Below, piece by piece: positions 43,327 through 53,131 of a stretch of DNA of 64,000 nt. The DNA is from Prauserella flavalba (lineage in GTDB: Bacteria; Actinomycetota; Actinomycetes; Mycobacteriales; Pseudonocardiaceae): the NCBI RefSeq assembly GCF_003202235.1, contig NZ_MASU01000014.1:186001-250000 (forward strand). Reading direction: 5' to 3'. A program made the translations under genes and the position numbers. The notes under the pieces are model-generated. The model worked only from the letters and a program-made list of their open reading frames with translations, was not told where the DNA came from and made no database searches. Each line of letters opens with the position of its first letter. Position 1 is the stretch's first letter.

Positions 43327-44622
43327 TCAGGCCGACTTCTCGCCACGCTCGCTGCGCTGCCTTCTCGACGGCTGGCGCGACACGATGGTCGGGTTCACGT
43401 TCTCGCGCACCGTCTGCTCGGTGATCACGACCTTCGCCACGTCGTCGCGGCTCGGGATGTCGTACATCACCGGCTGCAGCACTTCCTCCATGATCGCGCG
43501 GAGACCACGGGCGCCCGTGCCCCTGAGCAGGGCCTGGTCGGCGATGGCCTCGAGCGCGGTCTTGGTGAACTCGAGCTCGACGTTGTCCATCTCGAAGAGC
43601 TTCTTGTACTGCTTGATCAGCGCGTTGCGCGGCTCGGTGAGGATCTTCACCAGCGACGGCTTGTCGAGGTTGGTCACGCTCGCGACCACGGGCAGCCGGC
43701 CGATGAACTCGGGGATCAGCCCGTACTTGATGAGGTCCTCGGGCATGGTGTCGGAGAAGACGTCGCTCTCCTCGATCTCGCGCTTGGTGCGGATCTCCGC
43801 GCCGAAACCGAGGCCACGCTTGCCGATGCGGTCGTTGATGATCTTCTCGAGGCCCGCGAACGCACCCGCCACGATGAACAGCACGTTCGTGGTGTCGATC
43901 TGGATGAACTCCTGGTGGGGGTGCTTACGGCCGCCCTGCGGCGGCACCGACGCGGTGGTGCCCTCCAGGATCTTCAGCAGCGCCTGCTGCACGCCCTCGC
44001 CGGACACGTCCCTCGTGATCGAGGGGTTCTCCGACTTGCGGGCGATCTTGTCGACCTCGTCGATGTAGATGATGCCGGTCTCGGCGCGCTTCACGTCGTA
44101 GTCGGCGGCCTGGATCAGCTTGAGCAGGATGTTCTCGACGTCCTCACCGACGTAGCCCGCCTCGGTCAGCGCCGTGGCGTCGGCGATCGCGAACGGCACG
44201 TTCAAGAGCTTCGCCAGCGTCTGCGCGAGGTAGGTCTTGCCGCACCCCGTGGGCCCGAGCATCAGGATGTTGGACTTGGTGAGCTCGACCGGCTCGTCCT
44301 TCGAGTCCTTGGGGCCCGACTTACTCTCGGACTGGATGCGCTTGTAGTGGTTGTACACCGCGACCGCGAGCGCCCGCTTGGCGTCGTCCTGGCCGATGAT
44401 GTACTGCTCGAGGAACTCGTGGATGTCCGCGGGCTTGGGCAGCTCGTCGAGCTTGACGTCGCCCGCCTCGGCCAGCTCCTCCTCGATGATCTCGTTGCAC
44501 AGGTCGATGCACTCATCGCAGATGTAGACGCCTGGCCCGGCGATGAGCTTCTTCACCTGTTTCTGGCTCTTGCCACAGAAAGAGCACTTCAGCAGGTCTC
44601 CGCCGTCGCCGATCCGTGCCAT
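43327..44622 (-). CDS. clpX: ATP-dependent Clp protease ATP-binding subunit ClpX
   Basis: 431 aa AAA+ unfoldase. The N-terminal zinc-binding domain has CSFCGKSQ and [12 protein letters not shown]; Walker A is [15 protein letters not shown], Walker B is [11 protein letters not shown], and sensor and RKH-type pore-loop regions follow. ATG 44622 ([13 protein letters not shown]) gives the canonical N terminus; the frame is open further upstream but without family similarity. It feeds unfolded substrates to ClpP1P2. It is separated from clpP2 by a strong hairpin, so it probably has its own promoter in 44623-44784. Confidence 0.97.
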   Translation of the reverse strand: MARIGDGGDLLKCSFCGKSQKQVKKLIAGPGVYICDECIDLCNEIIEEELAEAGDVKLDELPKPADIHEFLEQYIIGQDDAKRALAVAVYNHYKRIQSESKSGPKDSKDEPVELTKSNILMLGPTGCGKTYLAQTLAKLLNVPFAIADATALTEAGYVGEDVENILLKLIQAADYDVKRAETGIIYIDEVDKIARKSENPSITRDVSGEGVQQALLKILEGTTASVPPQGGRKHPHQEFIQIDTTNVLFIVAGAFAGLEKIINDRIGKRGLGFGAEIRTKREIEESDVFSDTMPEDLIKYGLIPEFIGRLPVVASVTNLDKPSLVKILTEPRNALIKQYKKLFEMDNVELEFTKTALEAIADQALLRGTGARGLRAIMEEVLQPVMYDIPSRDDVAKVVITEQTVRENVNPTIVSRQPSRRQRSERGEKSA

Positions 44623-44784
44623 GACCGCTGACCTCGTCCCCTCCGGTGCCCCAGGTGCACCTGATTCGTCTCGCCGGCCCCTCCCCGAGAGTGGGGCCGA
44701 AGCGCTGCCATTGACGGTACCCGCCCCAAGCGCCCGGCGGGAGGACCAACGGTAATTCCGGGCGTGCGGGTCACGATAGCCCGG

Positions 44785-44823
44785 CGGGTGGGTGCGTGTC
44801 GTCGCCCGACACGCACCCACCCG
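44785..44823. terminator. Strong hairpin terminator after clpP1-clpP2
   Basis: Perfect 17-bp arms (44785-44801 and 44807-44823, CGGGTGGGTGCGTGTCG and complement) with a 5-nt loop, 13 nt after the clpP2 stop. They isolate clpX from the clpP operon. Confidence 0.75.
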
Positions 44824-44835
44824 CGGGGCGTCGGC

Positions 44836-45462
44836 TCAGCTGTCGGAAGCCTTGCGGTACGGGAGCACCTCGTCGATGATCCCGTACTCCTTGGCCTCGT
44901 CCGGCGTGAGGATCTTGTCGCGCTCGATGTCGGCCTTGACCTCGTCGGCGGTCTTGTTCGTGTGCTTGGCCAGCGTGACCTCCATGAGGCGGCGCACGCG
45001 CTGGATCTCGTTGGCCTGGATCTCCAGGTCCGACACCTGGCCGTAGGTGCCCTCGGTGGCGGGCTGGTGGATCAGCACGCGGGCGTTGGGCAGCGCGAGC
45101 CGCTTGCCCTTGGTGCCCGCGGCCAGCAGCACCGCGGCGGCCGAAGCGGCCTGGCCGAGGCACACCGTCTGGATGTCGGGACGGACGTACTGCATCGTGT
45201 CGTAGATCGCCATCAGCGCGGTGAACGAGCCACCGGGCGAGTTGATGTAGATCGTGATGTCGCGGTCCGGGTCCTCGTGCTCGAGGTGCAGCAGCTGGGC
45301 CATCACGTCGTTGGCCGAGGCGTCGTCAACCTGCACGCCGAGGAAGATGACGCGCTCCTCGTACAGCTTGTTGTACGGGTTGGACTCCTTGACGCCGTAG
45401 CTGGTGCGCTCCACGTACGAGGGCAGCACGTACCGGGACTGCGGAAGATACGAGTTGTTCAT
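44836..45462 (-). CDS. clpP2: ATP-dependent Clp protease proteolytic subunit 2
   Basis: 208 aa serine protease. Ser107 in GQAASAAAV and His132 in RVLIHQP belong to the catalytic triad. [19 protein letters not shown] is the family signature. Actinobacteria build a mixed ClpP1P2 tetradecamer, and the sequence matches the second-gene type. ATG with AGGAGGAGAAAG upstream; 26 nt after clpP1, so co-transcribed. Confidence 0.97.
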   Translation of the reverse strand: MNNSYLPQSRYVLPSYVERTSYGVKESNPYNKLYEERVIFLGVQVDDASANDVMAQLLHLEHEDPDRDITIYINSPGGSFTALMAIYDTMQYVRPDIQTVCLGQAASAAAVLLAAGTKGKRLALPNARVLIHQPATEGTYGQVSDLEIQANEIQRVRRLMEVTLAKHTNKTADEVKADIERDKILTPDEAKEYGIIDEVLPYRKASDS

Positions 45463-45488
45463 GGGTCTTTCTCCTCCTACCGGCCCGG

Positions 45489-46100
45489 TCAGTTCGAGTT
45501 CGTGTTCGGGTGCGGGTTCTCGCGGGTCAGCACCTGGTCGACGAAGCCGTAGTCCTTGGCCTCCTCGGCGGTGAACCAGCGGTCGCGGTCACCGTCCTTG
45601 AGGATCTGCTCCACGCTCTGGCCCGTCTGGTCCGCGGTGATCCGCGCCAGCTCCTGCTTCCACTTGCCGAACACCTCGGCCTGGATGGCGATGTCGGACG
45701 CCGTGCCGCCGACGCCCGCCGACGGCTGGTGCATGAGGATGCGGGCGTGCTGCAGCGCGTAGCGCTTGCCGGGAGTGCCCGAGGACAGGAGGAACTGGCC
45801 CATCGAGGCCGCCATGCCCATCGCGTAGGTCGCCACGTCCGGCTCGATGAGCTGCATCGTGTCGTAGATGGCGAAGCCGGCGGTCACGGAGCCGCCCGGC
45901 GAGTTGATGTAGAAGCGGATGTCCGACTGGGAGTCCTCGGCGGCGAGCAGCAGCAGCTGCGCGGTGATGCGGTTCGCGACCTCGTCATTGACCTCGGACC
46001 CGAGCACCACGATGCGCTCCTGCAGCAGCCGCTCGTACACCGAGTCGGTCAGGTTGAGCCCCGCGGTGCTGGTACGCCCCTCTGGCATGTGCTGCGTCAC
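45489..46100 (-). CDS. clpP1: ATP-dependent Clp protease proteolytic subunit 1
   Basis: 203 aa from GTG 46100 ([18 protein letters not shown] upstream); the frame extends 12 codons further without a better site. Ser99 in [12 protein letters not shown] and His124 in ILMHQPSAG are catalytic. [20 protein letters not shown] is conserved. It forms the mixed ClpP1P2 core that degrades substrates delivered by ClpX or ClpC. First gene of the clpP1-clpP2 operon, downstream of tig behind a hairpin. Confidence 0.96.
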   Translation of the reverse strand: MTQHMPEGRTSTAGLNLTDSVYERLLQERIVVLGSEVNDEVANRITAQLLLLAAEDSQSDIRFYINSPGGSVTAGFAIYDTMQLIEPDVATYAMGMAASMGQFLLSSGTPGKRYALQHARILMHQPSAGVGGTASDIAIQAEVFGKWKQELARITADQTGQSVEQILKDGDRDRWFTAEEAKDYGFVDQVLTRENPHPNTNSN

Positions 46101-46147
46101 GTCTGCCTGCCTTTTCAGAAGTCTCAGATCTTGCAACCGACCCTAAC

Positions 46148-46187
46148 GAACTCGGGCGGCGCCGAATGCCTGACACCGCCCGAGTTC
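46148..46187. terminator. Hairpin terminator after tig
   Basis: GAACTCGGGCGGCG (46148-46161) pairs with CACCGCCCGAGTTC (46174-46187) with one G-T pair, 20 nt after the tig stop and about 50 nt upstream of clpP1. Confidence 0.65.
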
Positions 46188-46207
46188 GCTCAGAGCATGA
46201 GAATGGG

Positions 46208-47629
46208 TCACTTGTTCGGGGTCGCGGCCGCCTCCTCCGTGACCCCGGTCTCACCGGCCTCGGTCTCCGGCTGCTCGCCGGCGTCCTCGGCCGCTGCCTC
46301 CGCCTGCTCCTCGGGGCCGAACAGCTCCTCGAGGTCAATGGCGGCACCCGACGCGTCGGTGACCGTCGCACCGCGCACGACCGACGCGAGCGCCTTGCCG
46401 CGCCGCACGTCGGCGAAGATCGCGCCGAGCTGGCCCGACTGCTGGGCACGCTGGACGTACTCGTCCGGGCTGACGCCGAAGCGCTGGGCCTGGTAGATGA
46501 TCCGCTCGGTCAGCTCCGAGTCGTTCACCTGGACGTTCTTCTCGTCCGCGATGGTGTCCAGCAGGAGCTGGGTGCGCACCGACTTCTCGGCCTCGGTGCG
46601 GACCTCGTTCTCCCACTCCTCGGGGTTGCCGCCCTGCGCCTCGAGCGAGGCCTTGAAGGCGTCCTCGTCGTGGTCGAAGGGGTGGATCGCGTCGTGCTTG
46701 CGGTTGGAGATCTCGGCCTCGAGGACCTTCTCCGGGAGCGGCACCTCGACCCGCTCCAGCAGCGCGTCGAGGACCTTGTCCCTCGCCTCGACACCCTGCT
46801 GCATCTTCTTCATGCGGCCGAGCCGCTCGCGCAGGTCGTCCTTGAGCTCGTCGAGCGTGTCAAACTCGCTGGCGAGCTGGGCGAACTCGTCGTCGGCCTC
46901 GGGCAGCTCGCGCTGCTTGATCGAGTTGACCTTGACGGTGACCTCGGCGTCCTTGCCCGCGTGCTCGCCGGCCACCAGCTTGGTGGTGAACGTCTTGGTC
47001 TCGCCCGCGTTCGCGCCGATGATCGCCTCGTCAATGCCGTCGACGAGCTGGCCGGAGCCGATCTCGTAGGACAGCCCGGACGTGGACGCGTCCGGCACCT
47101 CCTCGCCGTCGACGGTCGCCGAGAGGTCGATGGAGACGAAGTCGCCGTTCTCCGCGGGCCGCTCGACACCGGTGAGGGTGCCGAAGCGTGCGCGCAGCTC
47201 GTCGAGCTGCTCGTCGACCTCCGAGTCCTCGAGCTCGACGTCGGCCACGCTCACCTCGAGGTCGGCGAGGTCGGGAAGGGTGATCTCGGGACGCACGTCG
47301 ACCTCGGCGCTGAACTCCAGGACCTCGCGGTCCTCGAGCTTGGTCACCTCGAAGTCGGGCTGCCCGAGGGTGCGGACCTCACCGGTCCGGATGGCCTCCA
47401 GGTACTTCGCCGGGATGGCCTCGTTGACGACCTCGTCGAGCACCGGGGCACGGCCGATCCGGCTCTCGAGAACGCGGGCCGGGGCCTTGCCGGGCCGGAA
47501 GCCGGGAATCCGGACCTGCTGAGCGATCTTGCGGTAGGCGCGGTCGAAGTTCGGTTTGAGCTCGTCGAACGGCACCTCGACATTGATCTTCACGCGCGTC
47601 GGGCTCAGCTGCTCGACGGTGCTCTTCAA
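46208..47629 (-). CDS. tig: Trigger factor
   Basis: 473 aa ribosome-associated chaperone and peptidyl-prolyl isomerase. The N-terminal ribosome-binding domain has the GFRPGKAP signature. An FKBP-type PPIase domain follows (about 160-245, [39 protein letters not shown]), then the helical C-terminal chaperone arms. The last ~45 residues are an acidic low-complexity tail ([20 protein letters not shown]) common in actinomycetes. ATG start; upstream of clpP1 as in most actinobacteria. Confidence 0.97.
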   Translation of the reverse strand: MKSTVEQLSPTRVKINVEVPFDELKPNFDRAYRKIAQQVRIPGFRPGKAPARVLESRIGRAPVLDEVVNEAIPAKYLEAIRTGEVRTLGQPDFEVTKLEDREVLEFSAEVDVRPEITLPDLADLEVSVADVELEDSEVDEQLDELRARFGTLTGVERPAENGDFVSIDLSATVDGEEVPDASTSGLSYEIGSGQLVDGIDEAIIGANAGETKTFTTKLVAGEHAGKDAEVTVKVNSIKQRELPEADDEFAQLASEFDTLDELKDDLRERLGRMKKMQQGVEARDKVLDALLERVEVPLPEKVLEAEISNRKHDAIHPFDHDEDAFKASLEAQGGNPEEWENEVRTEAEKSVRTQLLLDTIADEKNVQVNDSELTERIIYQAQRFGVSPDEYVQRAQQSGQLGAIFADVRRGKALASVVRGATVTDASGAAIDLEELFGPEEQAEAAAEDAGEQPETEAGETGVTEEAAATPNK

Positions 47630-47757
47630 CGTTTTCTCCTAGCCGGGACAGTTTGGTATCTGGATCGGTCCACCGACCGCAGGTCAGGAGGGGACCGAAG
47701 TCCGAGTCTAGGCCAGTGAGCCAGCTGGACGAGCACGGGTCCGCGCTCGCTGCCCGC

Positions 47758-47958
47758 TCACTCCTCCGAGGGCGAGCCGCCGTCGTCGTCGCGGCGCGCC
47801 GGCACCCCGTCCTGGGCGGGCCCGCCCTGGCCCGGACCCGCCTGCTGCCGCCCCTCGGTCACCAACTCCGCGGTCGCCGTGTCACCCGACGCGGTGGCCA
47901 CGACCGTGACGGTGTCACCGGTGTCGATGCCGTCGAGCGCGGTGGCGGCGTCGTTCAC
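47758..47958 (-). pseudogene. Small ORF with a degraded 5' part (hypothetical)
   Basis: The frame has clear coding bias and sensible composition (NDAATALDGIDTGDTVTVV, ATASGDTATAELVTEGRQ, then a Pro/Gly/Asp-rich tail). Similar-quality sequence (TAGSEDGCTKTYPVDV) continues upstream of the only available GTG, up to about 48014, with no start codon in frame. An ATG in another frame at 48053 (MTNTHGRHSRAGG) would join it if one G were removed from the run at about 48015-48020, giving about 97 aa. So this is either a frameshifted gene or a read error. No family recognised. Confidence 0.4.
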
Positions 47959-48186
47959 GTCGACCGGGTACGTCTTCGTGCAGCCGTCCTCGCTTCCGGC
48001 GGTCAGCGACCTGTCCCCCAGCCCTGCTGTGCCTGCCGTGTGTGTTCGTCATGTGACCACCACGGTCGGCGCGGACCCTGTGCCCCGGCTGTGGGCTCGC
48101 TCCGCGGTCGCTGTGCCGCGAGGTCCACAGCCGGCGCACAGGCGGGACACATGGCCGGCACAGCCCGGCGCCCGACGGTGGCGCAC

Positions 48187-49449
48187 ATGACCGTCACGAC
48201 GCCCCGCCCACGGGAGCCGCTCCCGATCGACACCGTCGGCATCGAGACCGTGCTCGATGTCGTGATCCCCGTGTACAACGAGGAGGCTGGCCTCGAACCG
48301 TGCATCAGACGGCTCCACGCGCACCTGACCACGAAGTTCCCCTACGGGTTCCGCATCACGATCGCCGACAACGCGAGCACCGACTCCACGCTCGCCGTCG
48401 CGCGGCGGCTGGCGGACGAGCTGGCCGAGGTCACCGTGGTGTACCTGGCCGAGCAGGGCCGGGGCCGCGCGCTGCGGACCGCGTGGTCCACTTCGGACGC
48501 CGCCGTGCTCGCCTACATGGAGGTGGACCTCTCCACCGACCTCGCGGCACTCCCACCGCTCGTGGCGCCGCTCATCTCCGGGCACTCGGACCTCGCCATC
48601 GGCAGCCGCCTCGCGCGGGGCGCCCGCGTGGTGCGCGGACCCAAGCGCGAGCTGATCTCCCGCTGCTACAACCTGCTGCTGCGCGGCACACTCGCCGCCC
48701 GCTTCACCGACGCCCAGTGCGGCTTCAAGGCCATCCGCGCCGACGTCGCCAGGCGACTGTTGCCCCGCGTGCACGACCCCGCGTGGTTCTTCGACACCGA
48801 GCTGCTCGTGCTGGCGCAGCGGGCGGGACTGCGCATTCACGAGGTGCCCGTCGACTGGGTCGACGATCCCGACTCGCGGGTGGACATCCTCGCCACGGCG
48901 ATCGCCGACCTGAGGGGCATCGCCCGGCTGACCCGCGCGACCGCCACCGGCGCCGTGCCCGTCAGCAGGCTGCGCGACCAGCTCGGCCGGGGCCCCATCC
49001 GCGTGGACACCCCGGGAGTGCCGGTGAGCCTGCCGACCCAGCTCGTGCGGTTCGCGGCGGTCGGCGTCGCCAGCACGCTCGCCTACCTGCTGCTGTTCCT
49101 GCTGCTGCGGCTCGGCATGAGCGCGCAGCCGGCGAACCTGCTCGCGCTGCTGGTGACCGCCGTCGGCAACACGACCGCGAACCGGCGGCTCACGTTCGGC
49201 ATCCGCGGCACGCGCGGAGCGGGCAGGCACCAGTTCGAGGGCCTCGTCGTCTTCGGGCTGGGCCTCGCGCTCACGAGCGGCTCGCTGGCGCTGCTGCACG
49301 CACTCACGGCGCCGGGCGTCGCGCTGGAGCTGGCCGTGCTCGTCGGCGCCAACCTCGCGGCCACCGTCCTGCGCTTCCTGCTCCTGCGCGGCTGGGTCTT
49401 CCACCCGCGCCGCCAGTCCTGGCCCTCACCGGGAGACGACCGCCCATGA
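48187..49449 (+). CDS. Glycosyltransferase family 2 fused to a GtrA membrane domain
   Basis: 420 aa. The N-terminal GT-A domain (about residues 20-260) has VLDVVIPVYNEE, ITIADNASTDST, a DxD-like MEVDLSTD and a DAQCGFKAIR loop typical of polyprenyl-phosphate sugar transferases. The C-terminal GtrA domain (about 275-410) has four membrane helices (FAAVGVASTLAYLLLFLLL, NRRLTFG). It probably makes or flips a polyprenyl-phosphate sugar donor. The ATG at 48187 follows GGTGGCGCAC. Its stop overlaps the ArnT-like gene by 4 nt. Confidence 0.9.
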   Translation: MTVTTPRPREPLPIDTVGIETVLDVVIPVYNEEAGLEPCIRRLHAHLTTKFPYGFRITIADNASTDSTLAVARRLADELAEVTVVYLAEQGRGRALRTAWSTSDAAVLAYMEVDLSTDLAALPPLVAPLISGHSDLAIGSRLARGARVVRGPKRELISRCYNLLLRGTLAARFTDAQCGFKAIRADVARRLLPRVHDPAWFFDTELLVLAQRAGLRIHEVPVDWVDDPDSRVDILATAIADLRGIARLTRATATGAVPVSRLRDQLGRGPIRVDTPGVPVSLPTQLVRFAAVGVASTLAYLLLFLLLRLGMSAQPANLLALLVTAVGNTTANRRLTFGIRGTRGAGRHQFEGLVVFGLGLALTSGSLALLHALTAPGVALELAVLVGANLAATVLRFLLLRGWVFHPRRQSWPSPGDDRP

Positions 49450-51269
49450 CCACCGTTCTCGCCACACCGGCACCCCACACCGCACCCGCTCAGGGCCCGC
49501 CGCGCTGGGTGCGCCCGAGCGTGCTCGCGCTGCTCGCGGTCACCGCCGTGCTGTACCTGTGGAACCTGTCCGCCTCCGGCTTCGGCAACGGCTACTACGC
49601 CGCCGCCGTCCAGTCGGGAACGCAGGACTGGAAGGCGTGGTTGTTCGGCTCGCTCGATTCCGGCAACGTGCTCACCGTCGACAAGCCGCCCGCGTCGCTG
49701 TGGGTCACCACGGCGGTGGCGCGGGTCTTCGGCTTCTCCAGCTGGACCGTGCTCGCCCCGCAGGCGCTCATGGGCGTGGCCGCGGTGGGGCTGCTCTACC
49801 TCACGGTGCGGCGCGTGTCCGGGCCCGCGGCGGGGCTGCTCGCAGGGGCTGCGTTCGCGTTCACCCCGGTCGCGGCGCTGATGTTCCGTTACAACAACCC
49901 GGACGCGCTGCTGACGCTGCTGCTCGTCGCGGGCGCCTATTGCGTGGTGCGGGCCGTGGAGAAGGCGAGCCCGCGCTGGCTGCTACTCGCCGGGGTCGCG
50001 ATCGGCTTCGGCTTCCTCACGAAGATGCTGCAGGCGTTCCTCGTGCTGCCCGCGTTCGCGCTGGCCTACCTGCTCGCCGCGCCGACGTCGACCGGGAGGC
50101 GGCTGCTGCACCTGCTCGGCGCGGCGGCGGCCGTGGTGCTGTCGGCGGGGTGGTTCGTCGCGCTCGTCGAGCTGTGGCCGTCGGGCTCGCGACCCTACAT
50201 CGGCGGCTCCGAGGGCGACAGCCTGCTGGAGCTGGCTCTGGGCTACAACGGCCTCGGCCGGATCTTCGGCGCCGAGGGCAACATGGGTGGCGGAGGCGGC
50301 GACGGTGGCGGCATGACCGGCTTCGGCGGCGACACGGGCCTGCTGCGCATGTTCGGCGACAGCTTCGGCACCGAGATCTCGTGGCTGCTGCCCGCCGCGC
50401 TGATCGGGCTCGTCGCGGGTTGGTGGTTCACGCGCCGCGCGCCCGGAACCGACCGCACCCGCATGTCGCTGGTGCTGTGGGGCGGCTGGCTGCTCGTCAC
50501 CGGGCTGGTGTTCAGCTACATGAGCGGCACGATGCACCCGTACTACGCCGTGGCGCTCGCACCCGCCGTCGCCGCTTCGGTCGCGATCTCGGGCCACGCG
50601 CTGTGGCAGGGCAGGCACAACGCCTCCGCGCGAGCGGTGCTGGCCTCGATGGTGGGCGTGACCGCGGTGTGGACGTTCATCCTCCTCGACCGCACACCCG
50701 ACTTCGTGCCGGTGCTGCGCTGGGCGATCCTCGTGCTGGGCCTGCTCGGGACCACGGCACTGCTCGCGGGCGCCACCGAGTTCCGCAGGCCGGCCTCCGC
50801 GCTGGCCGTCGCCGTGGTGCTGACGCTGGGGCTGGGGACCGTCGCCTACACCGGGGCGACCGCGGCGCGGGCGCACACCGGCTCGATCCCCGCGTCCGGC
50901 CCCGTGACCAGCGGCATGCGGGGCGGCCCCGACGGCGAGGCGAGCACGAACACCGAGCTGGCGGCGCTGCTGGAACGGACCACGACGCGCTGGGCCGCGG
51001 CGACGCCCAGCGCCCAGTCGGCGGCGAGCCTGTCGCTCGCGAGCGGCAAGGCGGTGATCGGCATCGGCGGCTGGAGCGGCGGCGACCCCGCACCGACGCT
51101 GGCGGAGTTCCAGACCTCTGTCGCCGACGGCGAGATCGGCTACTACGTCGAGGACGGCGGCATGCTGCGCGGCCCCGGCGGCGGGTCGAGCGAGATCGCG
51201 GAGTGGGTGGCCGCCAACTTCGAGGCCACCACCGTCGGCGGCCAGACCGTCTACGACCTCACGGGCTGA
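49446..51269 (+). CDS. ArnT/PMT-like polyprenyl-phosphate glycosyltransferase
   Basis: 607 aa, about 11-13 membrane helices. The first periplasmic loop holds the GT39/ArnT motif region (NGYYAAAVQSGTQDWKAWLFGSLD, TVDKPPASLW). FRYNNPDALLTLLLVAGAYC and the Gly-rich loop MGGGGGDGGGMTGFGGDTG are typical of the actinobacterial members, as is the Ala/Ser-rich extracytoplasmic C-terminal domain (about 480-607). It would transfer a sugar from polyprenyl phosphate to an envelope acceptor. Its ATGA overlap with the GT2-GtrA gene implies a donor-synthesis/transfer pair. Confidence 0.9.
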   Translation: MTTVLATPAPHTAPAQGPPRWVRPSVLALLAVTAVLYLWNLSASGFGNGYYAAAVQSGTQDWKAWLFGSLDSGNVLTVDKPPASLWVTTAVARVFGFSSWTVLAPQALMGVAAVGLLYLTVRRVSGPAAGLLAGAAFAFTPVAALMFRYNNPDALLTLLLVAGAYCVVRAVEKASPRWLLLAGVAIGFGFLTKMLQAFLVLPAFALAYLLAAPTSTGRRLLHLLGAAAAVVLSAGWFVALVELWPSGSRPYIGGSEGDSLLELALGYNGLGRIFGAEGNMGGGGGDGGGMTGFGGDTGLLRMFGDSFGTEISWLLPAALIGLVAGWWFTRRAPGTDRTRMSLVLWGGWLLVTGLVFSYMSGTMHPYYAVALAPAVAASVAISGHALWQGRHNASARAVLASMVGVTAVWTFILLDRTPDFVPVLRWAILVLGLLGTTALLAGATEFRRPASALAVAVVLTLGLGTVAYTGATAARAHTGSIPASGPVTSGMRGGPDGEASTNTELAALLERTTTRWAAATPSAQSAASLSLASGKAVIGIGGWSGGDPAPTLAEFQTSVADGEIGYYVEDGGMLRGPGGGSSEIAEWVAANFEATTVGGQTVYDLTG

Positions 51270-51273
51270 TCCA

Positions 51274-51330
51274 CCGCAGTGAAGGCCACCTTCCCTGCGT
51301 TCACCGCAGGGAAGGTGGCCTTCACTGCGG
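51274..51330. terminator. Palindromic repeat (family copy 4), bidirectional terminator
   Basis: Perfect 26-bp arms (51274-51299 and 51305-51330) with a 5-nt loop and the GTGAAGGCCACCTT core, between the convergent ArnT-like gene (stop 51269) and nhaA. Its right end overlaps the nhaA stop region. Confidence 0.75.
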
Positions 51331-52662
51331 GCGGGAACGCTCGGGCTCGGGGTTCGGCTCGTCGGCTTCCTCGCCGGTCTGGTGGATGTCGGGGATGCCG
51401 TCGGCGTTCTCGTCGCGGTTCTCCTCCTCGTGGATGCGGCGGTACACACGATTGCGCACGCGCAGGATCACCGTGGCGATCAGCGCGGCCACCAGCGAGC
51501 CGGTGAGGATCGCGAGCTTCACGTGCTCGTCCCGCTCGGTGCCCGCGCCGAAGGCGAGGTCGCCGACCAGCAGGGCCACGGTGAACCCGATGCCGCCCAG
51601 CACGGCCATGCCGAACACGTCGACCCACGCGAGGTCGTCGTCGAGCTCGGCCCTGGTGAACCGCGCCATCAGATAGGTGGAGCCGAGAATGCCGATCGCC
51701 TTGCCGAGCACGAGCCCGGCCATGATGCCGATCGCCACGCGGTCGCCGAACGCGGTGCCCAGCCCGTCGAGCCCGCCTACGGTCACGCCCGCCGCCATGA
51801 ACGCGAAGAGCGGCACGGCGACACCGGCCGACACCGGCCGCCAGCGGTGCTCGAACCGCTCCGCCAAGCCCACGGTCTCGCCCTTGCGGGTCAGCGCGGG
51901 CACGGTGAAGCCGAGCACCACACCCGCGACCGTGGCGTGCACCCCGGAGGCGTGCAGCAACGCCCACGCGGTGACGGCCAGCGGAAGCAGCAGCCACCAC
52001 GAGCGCACGCGCCGCTGCACCAGCACGGCGAACACCGCGACCGGCAGCACGAACAGCAGCAGCGGCAGGAGCGAGAGCTCCTCGGTGTAGAACAGCGCGA
52101 TGATCAGGATCGCCACGAGGTCGTCGACCACGGCGAGGGTGAGCAGGAACGTGCGCAGCGCCGAGGGCAGGAAGCGGCCGATCACGGCGAGTACGGCCAC
52201 GGCGAACGCGATGTCGGTGGCGGTGGGGATGGCCCAGCCGCGCAGTGCCGACGTGTCGCCCCAGTTGACGAGCACGTAGATGACCGCGGGCAGCACGACA
52301 CCGCCGAGCGCCGCTACCACGGGCACGGCCGCGCGGCGCGGATCCCGGAGATCGCCCGCCACGAACTCGCGTTTGAGCTCCAGGCCCACGACGAAGAAGA
52401 AGATCGCGAGCAGCCCGTCCGCCGCCCACTCCGAGGCCGTGAGGTCCAGGTGCAGCGCGGCGGGCCCGAAGGTGAGCTCCCGCAGCGAGTTGTAGGCGTC
52501 CGACCAGGGCGAGTTGGCCCACACCAGCGCAACCACCGCACCCACGAGCAGGAGCATCCCGCCGACGGTCTCCTGCCGGAGGATGTCGGCTATCCGCTTG
52601 CGCTCGGGCCAGGACGAACGACGGAAGAGGCGAGGGCGCGCGGAAGTCGAAGAGGAGCTCAC
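51322..52662 (-). CDS. nhaA: Na+/H+ antiporter NhaA
   Basis: 446 aa, about 12 membrane helices. NhaA landmarks: [34 protein letters not shown], the ion-site region [52 protein letters not shown] with paired Asp residues, and a discontinuous helix before LVLGKAIGI. It exports Na+ in exchange for protons. The C-terminal 35 residues are acidic and cytoplasmic. Single gene. Confidence 0.95.
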   Translation of the reverse strand: MSSSSTSARPRLFRRSSWPERKRIADILRQETVGGMLLLVGAVVALVWANSPWSDAYNSLRELTFGPAALHLDLTASEWAADGLLAIFFFVVGLELKREFVAGDLRDPRRAAVPVVAALGGVVLPAVIYVLVNWGDTSALRGWAIPTATDIAFAVAVLAVIGRFLPSALRTFLLTLAVVDDLVAILIIALFYTEELSLLPLLLFVLPVAVFAVLVQRRVRSWWLLLPLAVTAWALLHASGVHATVAGVVLGFTVPALTRKGETVGLAERFEHRWRPVSAGVAVPLFAFMAAGVTVGGLDGLGTAFGDRVAIGIMAGLVLGKAIGILGSTYLMARFTRAELDDDLAWVDVFGMAVLGGIGFTVALLVGDLAFGAGTERDEHVKLAILTGSLVAALIATVILRVRNRVYRRIHEEENRDENADGIPDIHQTGEEADEPNPEPERSRPQ

Positions 52663-52686
52663 CCGGCCCAGTCTAGGAAGCCACCC

Positions 52687-52971
52687 CTACCTGAGCTTTC
52701 GCAACCAGAGCCGCCAGATGATCGCTGTGGGAAGTCCCACGGCCAGTACGACGCCGAGAACCCCCAGCACGGGTGAGGAGATCTCCGCTCCGATCGCGAT
52801 CGTGGCGAGCCCGCTCACGAAGAGCACGAGCATCAGCAGGATGGCGAGGCCGATCCTGGACAAGCCGAGTGGGCGCAGCTTCTCGAGCCGCTGCGCGAGC
52901 CGGGGATCGTCCTCGGCCAGGCGGCGCTCGATCTCTTCGAGCTGTTTCTGCTCTTCGTCGTGCAGTGCCAT
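52687..52971 (-). CDS. DUF3040 membrane protein
   Basis: 94 aa. The start MALHDEEQKQLEEIERRLAEDDPRLAQRL is the DUF3040 signature, followed by two membrane helices (about 45-62 and 66-84) and a basic tail. Common small actinobacterial membrane protein of unknown function. The ATG has GGTATG near it but no clear Shine-Dalgarno sequence. Upstream of nhaA by 25 nt. Confidence 0.88.
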   Translation of the reverse strand: MALHDEEQKQLEEIERRLAEDDPRLAQRLEKLRPLGLSRIGLAILLMLVLFVSGLATIAIGAEISSPVLGVLGVVLAVGLPTAIIWRLWLRKLR

Positions 52972-53131
52972 ACCGGCATCACCAAGACCATTATGGGCTT
53001 CCCGCGGCTCGCTGGACACCCCTGTGACGGGGTGTTTACCCGATTTGTCACCATCCCGCGCACCTGCCCCTCCCGCCGTGCGACGTGTGCCGTTAGATTC
53101 GGCGTACCCGTCGACGAGGGTGGGAGCGTGC
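52972..53131. promoter_or_regulatory. Divergent promoter region between DUF3040 and the LytS-like kinase
   Basis: A 160-bp gap with both promoters. GGGTGGGAG lies 5-12 nt before the kinase ATG. I see no strong palindrome or LytTR-type direct repeat here. Confidence 0.3.

Noticed and set aside
43327-44820. Upstream extension of ClpX to about 497 residues
   Set aside because: The additional N-terminal sequence has no family similarity; ATG 44622 gives the normal zinc-finger start.
6511-51330. The repeated palindromes as a CRISPR-like array
   Set aside because: Copies are kilobases apart, have no regular spacers, and no cas genes are present.
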